From a virus, in the IMG/VR virus record IMGVR_UViG_3300037042_002604, positions 1 through 29,353 of that record: DNA of 29,353 nt. The stretch is one strand, 5' to 3'. The translations under genes were made by a program, and so were the position numbers. Shown in pieces: positions 1 to 8,606 of this stretch. The first letter of the stretch is position 1. Each line of letters opens with the position of its first letter. The notes beneath the pieces were generated by a model. It did not search any database. It was not told where the DNA came from and was given only the letters and a program-made list of their open reading frames with translations.

Positions 1-1504
1 AATCTATAGGAGTCCATATTTTATTAGTATTATTATTATTTGCTAATTGACTACATTCACAATCAGTTATAGGTATTGAATGTTTAATAATTTCATTTGT
101 AGTATTTTTATAACAACAAATCCCTAAAGTAGAAATTGGTCCATCTGGATCTGTACATGTTGGATCATTTGCAATACTAGTCCATCTATGAAACGCATCA
201 TTTGTACATCCGGATTGTACAGTCTGTGTTGATATTCCATTACATATATCACAGCATGTTCCAACTACCGGAGGAACTGTGCATGTATTACAATTTTCAA
301 TAATTTTACCTGAACATATATCAGCAGGAACTATAGTACATGCACCATTTTGTTCATTGCAACACTTTACAAATTCTAATTCTGGATTATCTGGTGGTTT
401 AGATCCAGAACAATTTAGATAACTATTATCAAAAATAGTTTCATCTATATCAATAGTATCAGTTGATGTATATTGTTTATTATAAACTCCAAAGTTTGAA
501 TACCAAATTCCATCAATAAAGACAGAAGTTATAACATCAGTATTTGATGTTAAACAAGGAGCATATCCCAAAGGCCATGATATGGTAGAAAATTTTACAT
601 CTTCAGATGATGGAACATTATCACCATGTGCTAATGTTATTCCATTTGCAACATTAGTTGTAGTAGCATATCCAGTAAATACACTATTTGATGATGTTAT
701 GCCAGACGGAACTATTACAGTCACTCCGTAAGCATTTGTGGTATCTATTGGATTTTCAATTAATAATATCTGAGCAATTACAGTTTTTCCTACTGGAATT
801 TGATCAGAATATGAACCTAATTTAAATATATTTCCTTGTTTCCAATCAATAGGCCAATAAAAATAAATTGAAGAAGTTCCAGTTACATCTTTCTTTATAG
901 GAGAAACAAAGTGAACACGTTCTCCATAATTAGTAGTTTGAAGATCTACCGTTCTAGCATTCTTATCATAAGCAGTTCCAGTAAGTCCTCTGAATCCAGA
1001 ATTATAAATTAAAAGTTCTGGTTGAGATCCTGCTGATATTCCAATATATGAAATATTTCTAAGATTATAAGTAATACCAATATTTTTATTATTAGGATCA
1101 CTAATAATTTCTATAGTTTTAGTTGTACTATTTTGTGATGATGTGGTTAATCCACGAATATTTAAATTATAAGTTTGACTATCTTCTCCATTTTCTAAAG
1201 ATAGTCCATAAAAAAGATTTAATCCTACACCACTTAAATTATTACCATCAGCAAATAATACATAATTTCCAGTTTGTCCAATTATATCTGGCGAAGATCG
1301 TAATGTACCATCACTAAACTCTGTAACGATCTGTGTGCCTGTCAGGGTCATTCCAGTAATACTTGCTCCAGTATTTCCTGTATTTCCTTTATTGCCTATA
1401 TTGCCCCTATTGCCAGTAGAACCAGTAGGACCAGTATTACCAGTATTTCCGGTAATTCCTATTATATTTGGACTTATAATTCTGCTGCTTCCGTATATTG
1501 CCAT
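1..1504 (-). CDS. Collagen-like, cysteine-rich tail fibre-type structural protein (3' end outside window)
   Basis: The frame is open from the ATG at 1504 to the left edge, so at least 501 residues are seen and the C-terminus is missing. Residues about 16-46 have glycine at every third position (G-N-T, G-P-T, G-S-T triplets), a short collagen-like stretch. It is followed by a segment rich in T/G/S with an 'SDGT' motif, a pattern I associate with phage fibre proteins. The last 140 or so visible residues are rich in cysteine, including CC pairs (KCCNEQNGAC, GTCCDIC, GICCYK). The gene starts 1 nt after the stop of the preceding fibre gene, so it is the latest visible member of the baseplate/fibre operon. 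Role as a virion fibre or appendage is inferred from context and composition; the receptor and exact position in the particle are unknown. Confidence 0.8.
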   Translation of the reverse strand, partial: MAIYGSSRIISPNIIGITGNTGNTGPTGSTGNRGNIGNKGNTGNTGASITGMTLTGTQIVTEFSDGTLRSSPDIIGQTGNYVLFADGNNLSGVGLNLFYGLSLENGEDSQTYNLNIRGLTTSSQNSTTKTIEIISDPNNKNIGITYNLRNISYIGISAGSQPELLIYNSGFRGLTGTAYDKNARTVDLQTTNYGERVHFVSPIKKDVTGTSSIYFYWPIDWKQGNIFKLGSYSDQIPVGKTVIAQILLIENPIDTTNAYGVTVIVPSGITSSNSVFTGYATTTNVANGITLAHGDNVPSSEDVKFSTISWPLGYAPCLTSNTDVITSVFIDGIWYSNFGVYNKQYTSTDTIDIDETIFDNSYLNCSGSKPPDNPELEFVKCCNEQNGACTIVPADICSGKIIENCNTCTVPPVVGTCCDICNGISTQTVQSGCTNDAFHRWTSIANDPTCTDPDGPISTLGICCYKNTTNEIIKHSIPITDCECSQLANNNNTNKIWTPID

Positions 1505-1505
1505 A

Positions 1506-2618
1506 TTACATTATCAATGTGTTTTCAATTGTATTAAGTCTTGAAAGAATATTACTTAGTACAGTCGATACATTGTCTCCCGATGGACCTAATAATAGTG
1601 TCGTAGTATTTATTGTATTTGCTGAAATGGTTGTTGGAATTGATACTCTTGACTGTGTTGGTTTGACTTTAATTCCAACTTTTATAGTTTGTGTTACTGG
1701 ATTTGAACCATCATTTGTTTGTATAATTAAAGGTTCAGATATTCTAATTTTTGGAGTATATACTGCATATACTTGTGAGTTTGTTATTGTACTTTGCGTT
1801 CCAGCAATATTTACTTTTTTGTTAGTAGAAGCAAGAGTGGCATTTGCTGGTCTAGAAACATAAATGAACTTATTTGCATAATCGACGGAAGACACAGTTC
1901 CACTATAAGATGATGAACTCTGAGTTACAGTTTTTTCAGATGTAACAGATCCTGGAATAGTTTCAGACGCAGATACAGTTAATTTTTCAATAAAACCATA
2001 GGTTGTATTGAATGCACTATAAAATTCTGGATATTCAGTAATTGGTAATTGATGACTCAAAGAAGCATCAACATATCCATCATCAAAACTATTATTACCA
2101 ATAATAGTTTGTAATCCACCAACGGATTCTCCATCAAGATTAATAGCAAGAACATCTCCAGATATTTTATACCCAAGGTAGTTTACTACAACTCCCGTAT
2201 ACGATCCATGTGGTGCTGCTTGGTAAACAGGTTTAACAATATGATCTAAATTCTCAGGAGCAAGATTCTGTAATACTCCAGCGGTTTGACCACTTAAAAA
2301 GTAAATATCATTTCCACCAGATCCACCACCACTTCCCATATCTACTAATTTTCCTGCTGGAATATTAATTGAACCATATATGACCGCATCATATGTGGAT
2401 GTTGAAGCATTATAATTTTCTATAACACCAAAAACTTCAGCATTTGCTGAATTATCTGCCTTGGATGCCGTATATCCAGATGAAATATCATAACGAATTA
2501 CTTGCCCAGATGTGAAACCAGTACCAGTGATGGGAACAACAAGTCTAGAACCACCTTGTGTAACAGAAATATTATTTATTAATGATGTTATATTTGAACT
2601 ATTACTACAACTTGGCAT
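1506..2618 (-). CDS. Tail fibre/collar-type structural protein
   Basis: A 370-residue protein. Residues about 34-150 form a domain also present in the neighbouring 771-residue fibre: GQVIRYDI, SGYTASKA, then an 'AEVFGVIE' strand, 'YFLSGQTAG' and a final 'GVVVNYLGY'. Around residue 200 the segment SHQLPITEYPEFYSAF followed by TTYGF resembles the phage tail-collar motif (L-P-I-x-x-Y-P-x-x-x). The C-terminus ends with a likely helical, trimerising stretch (VSTVLSNILSRLNTIENTL). A GGAG ribosome site precedes the ATG at 2618. The gene sits between two other fibre genes with 1 and 11 nt gaps. Most likely a short tail fibre or baseplate-attached fibre; the family call is moderate and the ligand is unknown. 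Confidence 0.75.
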   Translation of the reverse strand: MPSCSNSSNITSLINNISVTQGGSRLVVPITGTGFTSGQVIRYDISSGYTASKADNSANAEVFGVIENYNASTSTYDAVIYGSINIPAGKLVDMGSGGGSGGNDIYFLSGQTAGVLQNLAPENLDHIVKPVYQAAPHGSYTGVVVNYLGYKISGDVLAINLDGESVGGLQTIIGNNSFDDGYVDASLSHQLPITEYPEFYSAFNTTYGFIEKLTVSASETIPGSVTSEKTVTQSSSSYSGTVSSVDYANKFIYVSRPANATLASTNKKVNIAGTQSTITNSQVYAVYTPKIRISEPLIIQTNDGSNPVTQTIKVGIKVKPTQSRVSIPTTISANTINTTTLLLGPSGDNVSTVLSNILSRLNTIENTLIM

Positions 2619-2629
2619 CTTTTACTCCG

Positions 2630-4945
2630 TTAGATAGGATAACTTGCATCTGCTATTATATGACAGGTAAGAACATCATAAGGAACCGCACCACCATTAA
2701 TATTAATTCTAATTGTTGTATCATCTTGTGATGTAGAAACTGTAGGAGTTCCAGACAACGAAGCAAACATTCTTGTTTCGTTGTTATAACCTTTAGTACC
2801 AGAAGTATTCTTTAAATCTCTAGTTGCTGTATAGTTATAAATTTCTGGTTGACTTATTGTTCCAGATGGAGAATAAATTGAAACATTTGGTGATTCTCGC
2901 ATCTTTACTGGAAGTTTATACATGTTAAATGGAGATGCTGGTAAGTATTGAAATGTATGTACATTTAACACTGGATCGATAAATGTATTCATAGTTTTAC
3001 TTCCAGCAGTTTGAGATGAATTATATGTTGTGAAATAATACTTTTGTGCTTTCTTCATTTTCTCATCAATAGAATTAAAATAATGAGTGGGTGAAGAAAT
3101 TTGACCTTGATAAACGCACATTGAAGCGATACTTGTAACTAAGTTAGTTCCAGTAGCAACACTTGCTGTTCTCGCAGCAACTACGAGTGGTTTTAGATCT
3201 ATTCCAACTTCGATATAATCATCATCATATGTTCCAGCACCTAATGATGGAACGGTGTAAGTTAATGTATGCTTTGTCCAAGAAGTTGATAAATTAATAG
3301 TTGAAACTGTATTTTTAGAAACTAAAGCGTTATTAGCATAACGAGCAAAATATACATTTGCTGTATAGTTTGGTTGTGTACATTTTGCATAAAATGATAT
3401 TGTAATTTTAGAACCATTAAATGATTCAATATTATCAATTACATGTCCAGCAGAATATACCATAGTAGATGCTGGAGCAGGATATGCAGGATCTGAAATA
3501 CACTTCAAATCAACATAATATTCTGGATTTCCTTCAACAGAAGTGCTTGTTACTGGGAAAGTTTTCCTTTCAATATATTGAACACCATTGGTAACTCCTT
3601 CTTGTCTACGAATCCAATTATCAGCAAAGTAAATATTTCCTAATGTTGTATATTGTGCATCTCTTCCAGTTGATCTTTGCCAAATACTAAAATCACCATT
3701 GAAAGTATGATTTTGTGTATTATTTACAGAAGCACTACCAGATGGAGCATCGCCATAATAACCAGAAGGTTTCAAATTTACATACCAAGATGTTGGTGAT
3801 GAACTTGTAACTACACCAACTAAAAATGATGATCTATATGCATTTGCAGATGCTGTTGCTGGAAGTTTTGAAATTTGATTTACACCAGAAGCAGAAACTA
3901 AATATGCTCCACCTGTTATTCCCCAAATTCCTTTTTCATCAGAAGCATAAGTAGAAATAGCATTTGGTATAATATTAGTTTCACCTTCTGAAATTAATTG
4001 ATAAATTAAATCTGAACCAGATGTAGTAATATTTTCAATCATTCCAATGATACAATCATCTTCACTTGGAATATCATACGCTTGTGATGTGCTAAATCCG
4101 TATAAGTAAGAACCACTTAAAAAATAACCATTTATAGCAGTTCTTCCAGTTTCTACTAGATACGCATTAAAATCTGGATTACCTGAAACAGCATCTGGAT
4201 GATATGATATAAAATTACCAGCAGAGAATCCGTATAAGCGTGGATCTGTTGGTGTTGTTGGTAAGGTTATAAAGAAACGATTAGATCCTGATCCACCAGC
4301 ACTACCAGAAGCATTTAGATAATTTCCACGATATTGTAAAACAACTCCAGCAGTTTCTCCTAAACCAAGAAGAACTGGTTTTGATACTTGTCCAATGGTA
4401 GTTGGTTCAGTTGTGGTAACGTATCCAGCAGTAGTTGGATCTAGGAAGTAAACACATCCTGGGGATAAAGTTCCTCCTGCCACAGTCTGAAAATTACCAT
4501 TAATTCTTCCAGCAAGAGTTACAGTAGAAGATGAAGATGTTAATGCAGATAATACACCAACAATTTCCGCACTATCTGGATCATTTGCTTTTGCTGCTGT
4601 ATATCCAGAACTTGTAATTCTAACAACTGAACCAAATGTATAACCTGGAGTGCCTACGGTAATTCCAGTAATATTATATGAAATATTTGGAATATTTACT
4701 TGACCAGTAAAATTAATAGTTCCACCAAATGTCAAACCAGTTTGAATTGTACCCGAAGTCGCACCTAATGATAATGTAGCAAGACCAGATGTAGCATTTA
4801 GTGAAACTAAAACACCATCACCATTAGTAACACCAGAAACAGTACATTGATTTAATTTAGAAATAACTTCATTATTTTCTTTTATAAACCAATCATAGAA
4901 ACTATTGTTTCCAGTTAGTGTATTAATTGTAGTGTTAAATGACAT
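2630..4945 (-). CDS. Large tail fibre protein with repeated beta domains and a carbohydrate-binding-like module
   Basis: A 771-residue protein. Residues about 95-210 and, more loosely, about 230-400 each look like the repeat seen in the next gene (SGYTAAKAND, AEIVGVLS, VYFLDPTTAGYV, GVVLQYRGNYL). From about 415 the sequence changes: 'FNGDFSIWQRSTGR', 'YFADNWIRRQEG' and 'ITISFYAKC' are the usual landmarks of the CBM_4_9-like sandwich often found near fibre ends. The last 120 residues are a separate domain. The start at 4945 has AGAGGA upstream. It is cotranscribed with the flanking baseplate and fibre genes. Inference: a receptor- or glycan-contacting fibre; sugar specificity cannot be read from the sequence. 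Confidence 0.78.
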   Translation of the reverse strand: MSFNTTINTLTGNNSFYDWFIKENNEVISKLNQCTVSGVTNGDGVLVSLNATSGLATLSLGATSGTIQTGLTFGGTINFTGQVNIPNISYNITGITVGTPGYTFGSVVRITSSGYTAAKANDPDSAEIVGVLSALTSSSSTVTLAGRINGNFQTVAGGTLSPGCVYFLDPTTAGYVTTTEPTTIGQVSKPVLLGLGETAGVVLQYRGNYLNASGSAGGSGSNRFFITLPTTPTDPRLYGFSAGNFISYHPDAVSGNPDFNAYLVETGRTAINGYFLSGSYLYGFSTSQAYDIPSEDDCIIGMIENITTSGSDLIYQLISEGETNIIPNAISTYASDEKGIWGITGGAYLVSASGVNQISKLPATASANAYRSSFLVGVVTSSSPTSWYVNLKPSGYYGDAPSGSASVNNTQNHTFNGDFSIWQRSTGRDAQYTTLGNIYFADNWIRRQEGVTNGVQYIERKTFPVTSTSVEGNPEYYVDLKCISDPAYPAPASTMVYSAGHVIDNIESFNGSKITISFYAKCTQPNYTANVYFARYANNALVSKNTVSTINLSTSWTKHTLTYTVPSLGAGTYDDDYIEVGIDLKPLVVAARTASVATGTNLVTSIASMCVYQGQISSPTHYFNSIDEKMKKAQKYYFTTYNSSQTAGSKTMNTFIDPVLNVHTFQYLPASPFNMYKLPVKMRESPNVSIYSPSGTISQPEIYNYTATRDLKNTSGTKGYNNETRMFASLSGTPTVSTSQDDTTIRININGGAVPYDVLTCHIIADASYPI

Positions 4946-4954
4946 TTAATCCTC

Positions 4955-5713
4955 TTAAGTGGCTGAATATGTTATAGAAACTGGAGTATACGTTATATTA
5001 TTATCGGTATATTCAGCAGTAAACGATTCTGTATCTGCTTGAACTTTAAATAATAAAGACCAAAATGAACCATCTGGATCTGCTATATTAGGTATTGATA
5101 TTCTAATATCTACATCACTATTAATAGTTGCTTTTAATCTTGACGCACCACAAGTTAAATATCCACCTGGATATCCAGAAGAATTATCTCTTAGTTCTGA
5201 ATCTTCTGTCTCTGAGCATGTATTTGATGAGCAACATGAAATTATTTGATCTAATATAGTGAATCCAATATATCTTGTAGTATTTACTGGTATAGAAAAA
5301 TTAGAAGTAATATTTTCATCCAAATAAATCCAAAATCCTAAATTGCTATTAGGATTATTCCATAAGTACCAACCTTGGGAAATGTTTACATTTCCAGTCC
5401 AAGATCCACCATCAGATGTTACATTACTTACATTTGTTAATGAAATATAGGTAGGATCTAATGGAATTAAACCATTCCAATATGGAATAGTTTGTGCTTT
5501 ATTTGTCCAAATACTACTAAATCTAGTTGAAAGTGTATTATTAAGAAAAATTAATTCTTGAAGTTCATTTAATTCAGATGCTTGTAGTGGATAACCAGGG
5601 TTAAATGCTATTGCATAATAATTTTTAATAGGAGATGAAGTCAATTGAGTAGATATTCTACTATAAAATGGACTTTTTTCTAATGGAAAGGTTGCTACAA
5701 GTGGAAACGTCAT
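4955..5713 (-). CDS. Baseplate/neck structural protein with the 'LQASELNELQ' N-terminal motif
   Basis: A 252-residue protein following the gp8-like gene in the operon. Residues about 35-60 contain YAIAFNPGYPLQASELNELQ, a signature I associate with phage virion proteins that attach fibres at the baseplate (DUF4815-like). The rest is beta-rich (NVNISQGWYLWNNPNSNLGF) with a cysteine cluster (SCCSSNTCSE) near the middle. The ATG at 5713 is taken as start; an in-frame TTG directly upstream could also be used, and AAGGA lies 9 nt before the ATG. By T4 order (8-9-10) it occupies the slot of gp9 or gp10, but I cannot show homology to either. Confidence is good that it is virion-related, low for the exact role. 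Confidence 0.65.
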   Translation of the reverse strand: MTFPLVATFPLEKSPFYSRISTQLTSSPIKNYYAIAFNPGYPLQASELNELQELIFLNNTLSTRFSSIWTNKAQTIPYWNGLIPLDPTYISLTNVSNVTSDGGSWTGNVNISQGWYLWNNPNSNLGFWIYLDENITSNFSIPVNTTRYIGFTILDQIISCCSSNTCSETEDSELRDNSSGYPGGYLTCGASRLKATINSDVDIRISIPNIADPDGSFWSLLFKVQADTESFTAEYTDNNITYTPVSITYSAT

Positions 5714-5716
5714 CAA

Positions 5717-7459
5717 TTACATTCCTTTAACCATATTTATACGAATAATAACTGTTTCTGGATCATCTATTTGTAAATTATTGGTCTTAGTTGTAGATAA
5801 TATTGATCCACTGTATTGAATAAAATCTGGTTGTTCAACTATTGTAGATAATGTAGCATATTCAGTCTCAGATGTATATACCTTTGCACCTACTAGATCA
5901 TCTATAATATCATACTGAATATTTGAAAGTTCTGCATTTCTAGTGTTAGGATCAATTATTTGTATTCCACTTATTTTAGCACCCTTACTAGTTATTGTTT
6001 GTCCATTTTTTGTATATTCAATATCAACGGAATCTCCAGTCGATGGTAATGGATTCGTAGAAACTCTTCCAAGTCTGACTTTAGTAGATGCTCTATATAA
6101 CGTGTCTGTTTTTTTATTTTGATTAGATCCTGCAATAATTTGAGTTCCATTAGTAGCAGTTTCTTCAGGATTTAATATCAATCCAAAAAAGTTAAGAGAT
6201 TCAGGTAATGCTATAGTAACCTTTGGAACTTCAAGTTGGGACTTTTCAATTTTTACGTCAATCATTAAATGTTGAGCATCTAAAACATCAACTGGATCGA
6301 ATCCAAGTCCATCAATTTTATCTAAATTAATTTCAATTGCAGATATAATAAGATCTTTAACAGATACATCTTCAAATATCGAAGAATCCATATCTATGAC
6401 TAAATCTTTATAACCTAAACCATTAGATTCTATTGAAATTCCATCTACTATAATAGAGTTTGAAGAATTAATATAAGTAGTCAATTTAATAACACCACCA
6501 GAACCAGATGTACTGGTTATTGTAAATTGTGGATTCTCTTGTGTTACTTTTAATTGAGAAGAGGTAAAATTATTAAGGTCTAAAAATGCAGAGACTATAG
6601 AACCTTCTTCTAATTCATCACTAGTATTAATATCATAAAGATAATAATATGGAGATGAGAGTGAAATTTCATTAGATGCTATCTTTGCTCCGATTTCATC
6701 GAAAGAATTTACTATTGTATAAGTGGATTGTACTGCACCCTTATCCCCATAAAACTTACTAACAAATTTATCATTATCTAAAAAAACATGGAAACATTCA
6801 CTACAAGCAACTTCTTCCATTGTAGAATATAAATCGCCTATATCATATTCATCACTAGAATCCGATTCAATCAAAGGTTTCTTACAGTATACTGCACATA
6901 CTCCTTTGGAAGTTGTATCCCCCAAACAAAATTCTGATGTTTGAGATGATAATGATGATTGTGAAGTTCCATCAAATACATCAAATGAAACAACAGGAAT
7001 CCAAGAAGAACTCACAAATCTCTCAAGTGATGGTGTAATTTTATATAATGCTTTCCAAGAATAACCATCAGAATAAGATTGAGTTCCAAATGTATGAGAA
7101 GGTCTTATGTTTGAAACATTTTGACCTCTAATATCTGTTCTATTTTTTACATTATCACTTATACACAAATATACATATCCATTTTCCTGATTGTATACAT
7201 AATAATTTCCAGTATTTACTTGAGTCGATGACCAAGGTTTATATGGTTTTTTTTCAATCCAAAGTACATTTGGAACAACTGGTATTAAACTATTTTGTCC
7301 AATTTTTACAGAGAAATTAGAATTTCTCCAGATATCAATCGATGTTTGATTGGAATCGGATGTAGTTGAATTTTCATCACTTCCTACAAAAAGGAAAAGT
7401 TGATTTTTTGTTCCAGTTTCTTTTATGAAATTTTTAATATTTTGACTTCTAGTGCTCAT
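5717..7459 (-). CDS. gp8: Baseplate wedge subunit gp8-like
   Basis: A 580-residue protein. The first 180 residues follow T4 gp8: 'DIWRNSNFSVKIG', 'PYKPWSS', 'GYVYLCISD' and then 'YSDGYSWKALYKITPSLERF' ending in 'WIPVVSF', matching the T4 segment with DGYVWEYLFEIPP and IVVPWP. T4 gp8 has 334 residues, so this one carries about 250 extra, mainly a central and C-terminal beta-rich part (about 250-580) of no recognised family. In T4, gp8 is part of the baseplate wedge with gp6, gp7, gp10, gp25 and gp53. Its place after gp6 and the gp7-like gene agrees with this. The start is preceded by AAGGA. Confidence 0.78.
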   Translation of the reverse strand: MSTRSQNIKNFIKETGTKNQLFLFVGSDENSTTSDSNQTSIDIWRNSNFSVKIGQNSLIPVVPNVLWIEKKPYKPWSSTQVNTGNYYVYNQENGYVYLCISDNVKNRTDIRGQNVSNIRPSHTFGTQSYSDGYSWKALYKITPSLERFVSSSWIPVVSFDVFDGTSQSSLSSQTSEFCLGDTTSKGVCAVYCKKPLIESDSSDEYDIGDLYSTMEEVACSECFHVFLDNDKFVSKFYGDKGAVQSTYTIVNSFDEIGAKIASNEISLSSPYYYLYDINTSDELEEGSIVSAFLDLNNFTSSQLKVTQENPQFTITSTSGSGGVIKLTTYINSSNSIIVDGISIESNGLGYKDLVIDMDSSIFEDVSVKDLIISAIEINLDKIDGLGFDPVDVLDAQHLMIDVKIEKSQLEVPKVTIALPESLNFFGLILNPEETATNGTQIIAGSNQNKKTDTLYRASTKVRLGRVSTNPLPSTGDSVDIEYTKNGQTITSKGAKISGIQIIDPNTRNAELSNIQYDIIDDLVGAKVYTSETEYATLSTIVEQPDFIQYSGSILSTTKTNNLQIDDPETVIIRINMVKGM

Positions 7460-7469
7460 TTATAGTTCC

Positions 7470-8606
7470 TTAAGATCCGCATGTTACACCCGAATTTGGT
7501 GATCCAATATCTGGATCATAACACAATTCAAACATACTGCTTATTTGTATTCCTTGAAAATTATATAGTCCAGCATTTGAAGTCCAATTTGGAAATACTG
7601 CTGAGGGACCAGTAAATGATCCATAAGAAGATCCACAACATCCAACTCCAGCACCTAATCCATATAATGTAAATCCAGTAAATCCAGAACGTGTTGTAAT
7701 ACTATTGATATAATCAAAACTTATACCATAAGCAGCATAATTTTTTAATTTTGGATATTCGCAAATTGTAATATCATCTTCATTATAGGTTGGACCTTGA
7801 TAATCTGCTAATGTCTTTTCAAATACAACTTTTAAACCAGCAGGATGTGCGATCTCAAGATATGAATTTTTATATGCAGATGATTGAATACCAGTCTTTA
7901 ATAAATAAGACCAATCTTGAATCCAATTTCCATCTTGCATTCTAGAAACATTCAATGCGCTAGAATTTAGCGAACCTACTTTTTCATAAACATTAATTTC
8001 ACTTGAGAATGAATATTTTTCATCGTAAAATTTACCACCATTTAATCTTAGCATTATTTTCTTAGGAATTTCTATGGTGATATCTTCGTTTGATATCCCA
8101 AATAAAGTCTTAAAGAAATATTTAATTGAATCTTCTGTAGTCTTTTTATGATAAAATGTTCTTTTAACACCGTCAATAAAATTACGAAGTCTTGCTTCTG
8201 TAATATATCCACCATTAGATTCTAATGATTGAACATCAAATCCAGGAGTGTATATTTGAGATAATCTTTCTAGAAATTTAGTTCTAGTTTTTTGGACATC
8301 AATTATGTCTAAAAATGATTTGCTCAATTCGTACTGAGCACCTGATTCATTATCGCAATATAACCAATCATAATATTTTTGAATAAAATCAAATATTGTA
8401 GTACCATCCACATTATTAGCTATTCTATCTGATTTTTCATAAATTACCCATAAAGGAATTTGTTTTTCAATATCATATCTTGTTGGACAATTTTTTTCAT
8501 CAAATACAAGTTCGGCAACTTCATCTATAGCATTAGATAAAGATGAAGTTAATCTATTCTTTATAGTTGTAGATTGAGCAGATGATGTTAGTGATGATGA
8601 TAACAT
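7470..8606 (-). CDS. Baseplate wedge protein, gp7-like (short form)
   Basis: A 378-residue protein. Residues about 45-190 carry the pattern I associate with the gp7-position protein of marine T4-like phages: 'TTIFDFIQKYYDWLY', 'SFLDIID..RTKFLERL', 'LRNFIDGVKRTFYHKKTTEDSIKYFFKTLFG' and 'ITIEIPKKIMLRLNGGKF'. The C-terminal 150 residues are beta-rich with 'GVGCCGSSYGSF' and 'FELCYDPDIG'. T4 gp7 has about 1030 residues, so this would be a strongly reduced version. Synteny (gp6 before, gp8-like after) is the main support for calling it gp7. Its ATG overlaps the gp6 stop by one base (TAATG), suggesting coupled translation. Confidence 0.6.
   Translation of the reverse strand: MLSSSLTSSAQSTTIKNRLTSSLSNAIDEVAELVFDEKNCPTRYDIEKQIPLWVIYEKSDRIANNVDGTTIFDFIQKYYDWLYCDNESGAQYELSKSFLDIIDVQKTRTKFLERLSQIYTPGFDVQSLESNGGYITEARLRNFIDGVKRTFYHKKTTEDSIKYFFKTLFGISNEDITIEIPKKIMLRLNGGKFYDEKYSFSSEINVYEKVGSLNSSALNVSRMQDGNWIQDWSYLLKTGIQSSAYKNSYLEIAHPAGLKVVFEKTLADYQGPTYNEDDITICEYPKLKNYAAYGISFDYINSITTRSGFTGFTLYGLGAGVGCCGSSYGSFTGPSAVFPNWTSNAGLYNFQGIQISSMFELCYDPDIGSPNSGVTCGS

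Noticed and set aside
1335-1863. Plus-strand ORFs (P/V-rich and another)
   Set aside because: Antisense shadows of the collagen-like and collar-type fibre genes, which have ribosome sites and family features on the minus strand.
5714-5716. TTG starts directly before ATG at 5713, also at 17228, 25001 and 28302
   Set aside because: In each case the adjacent or near ATG fits the ribosome site, stop-start overlap or family N-terminus better.
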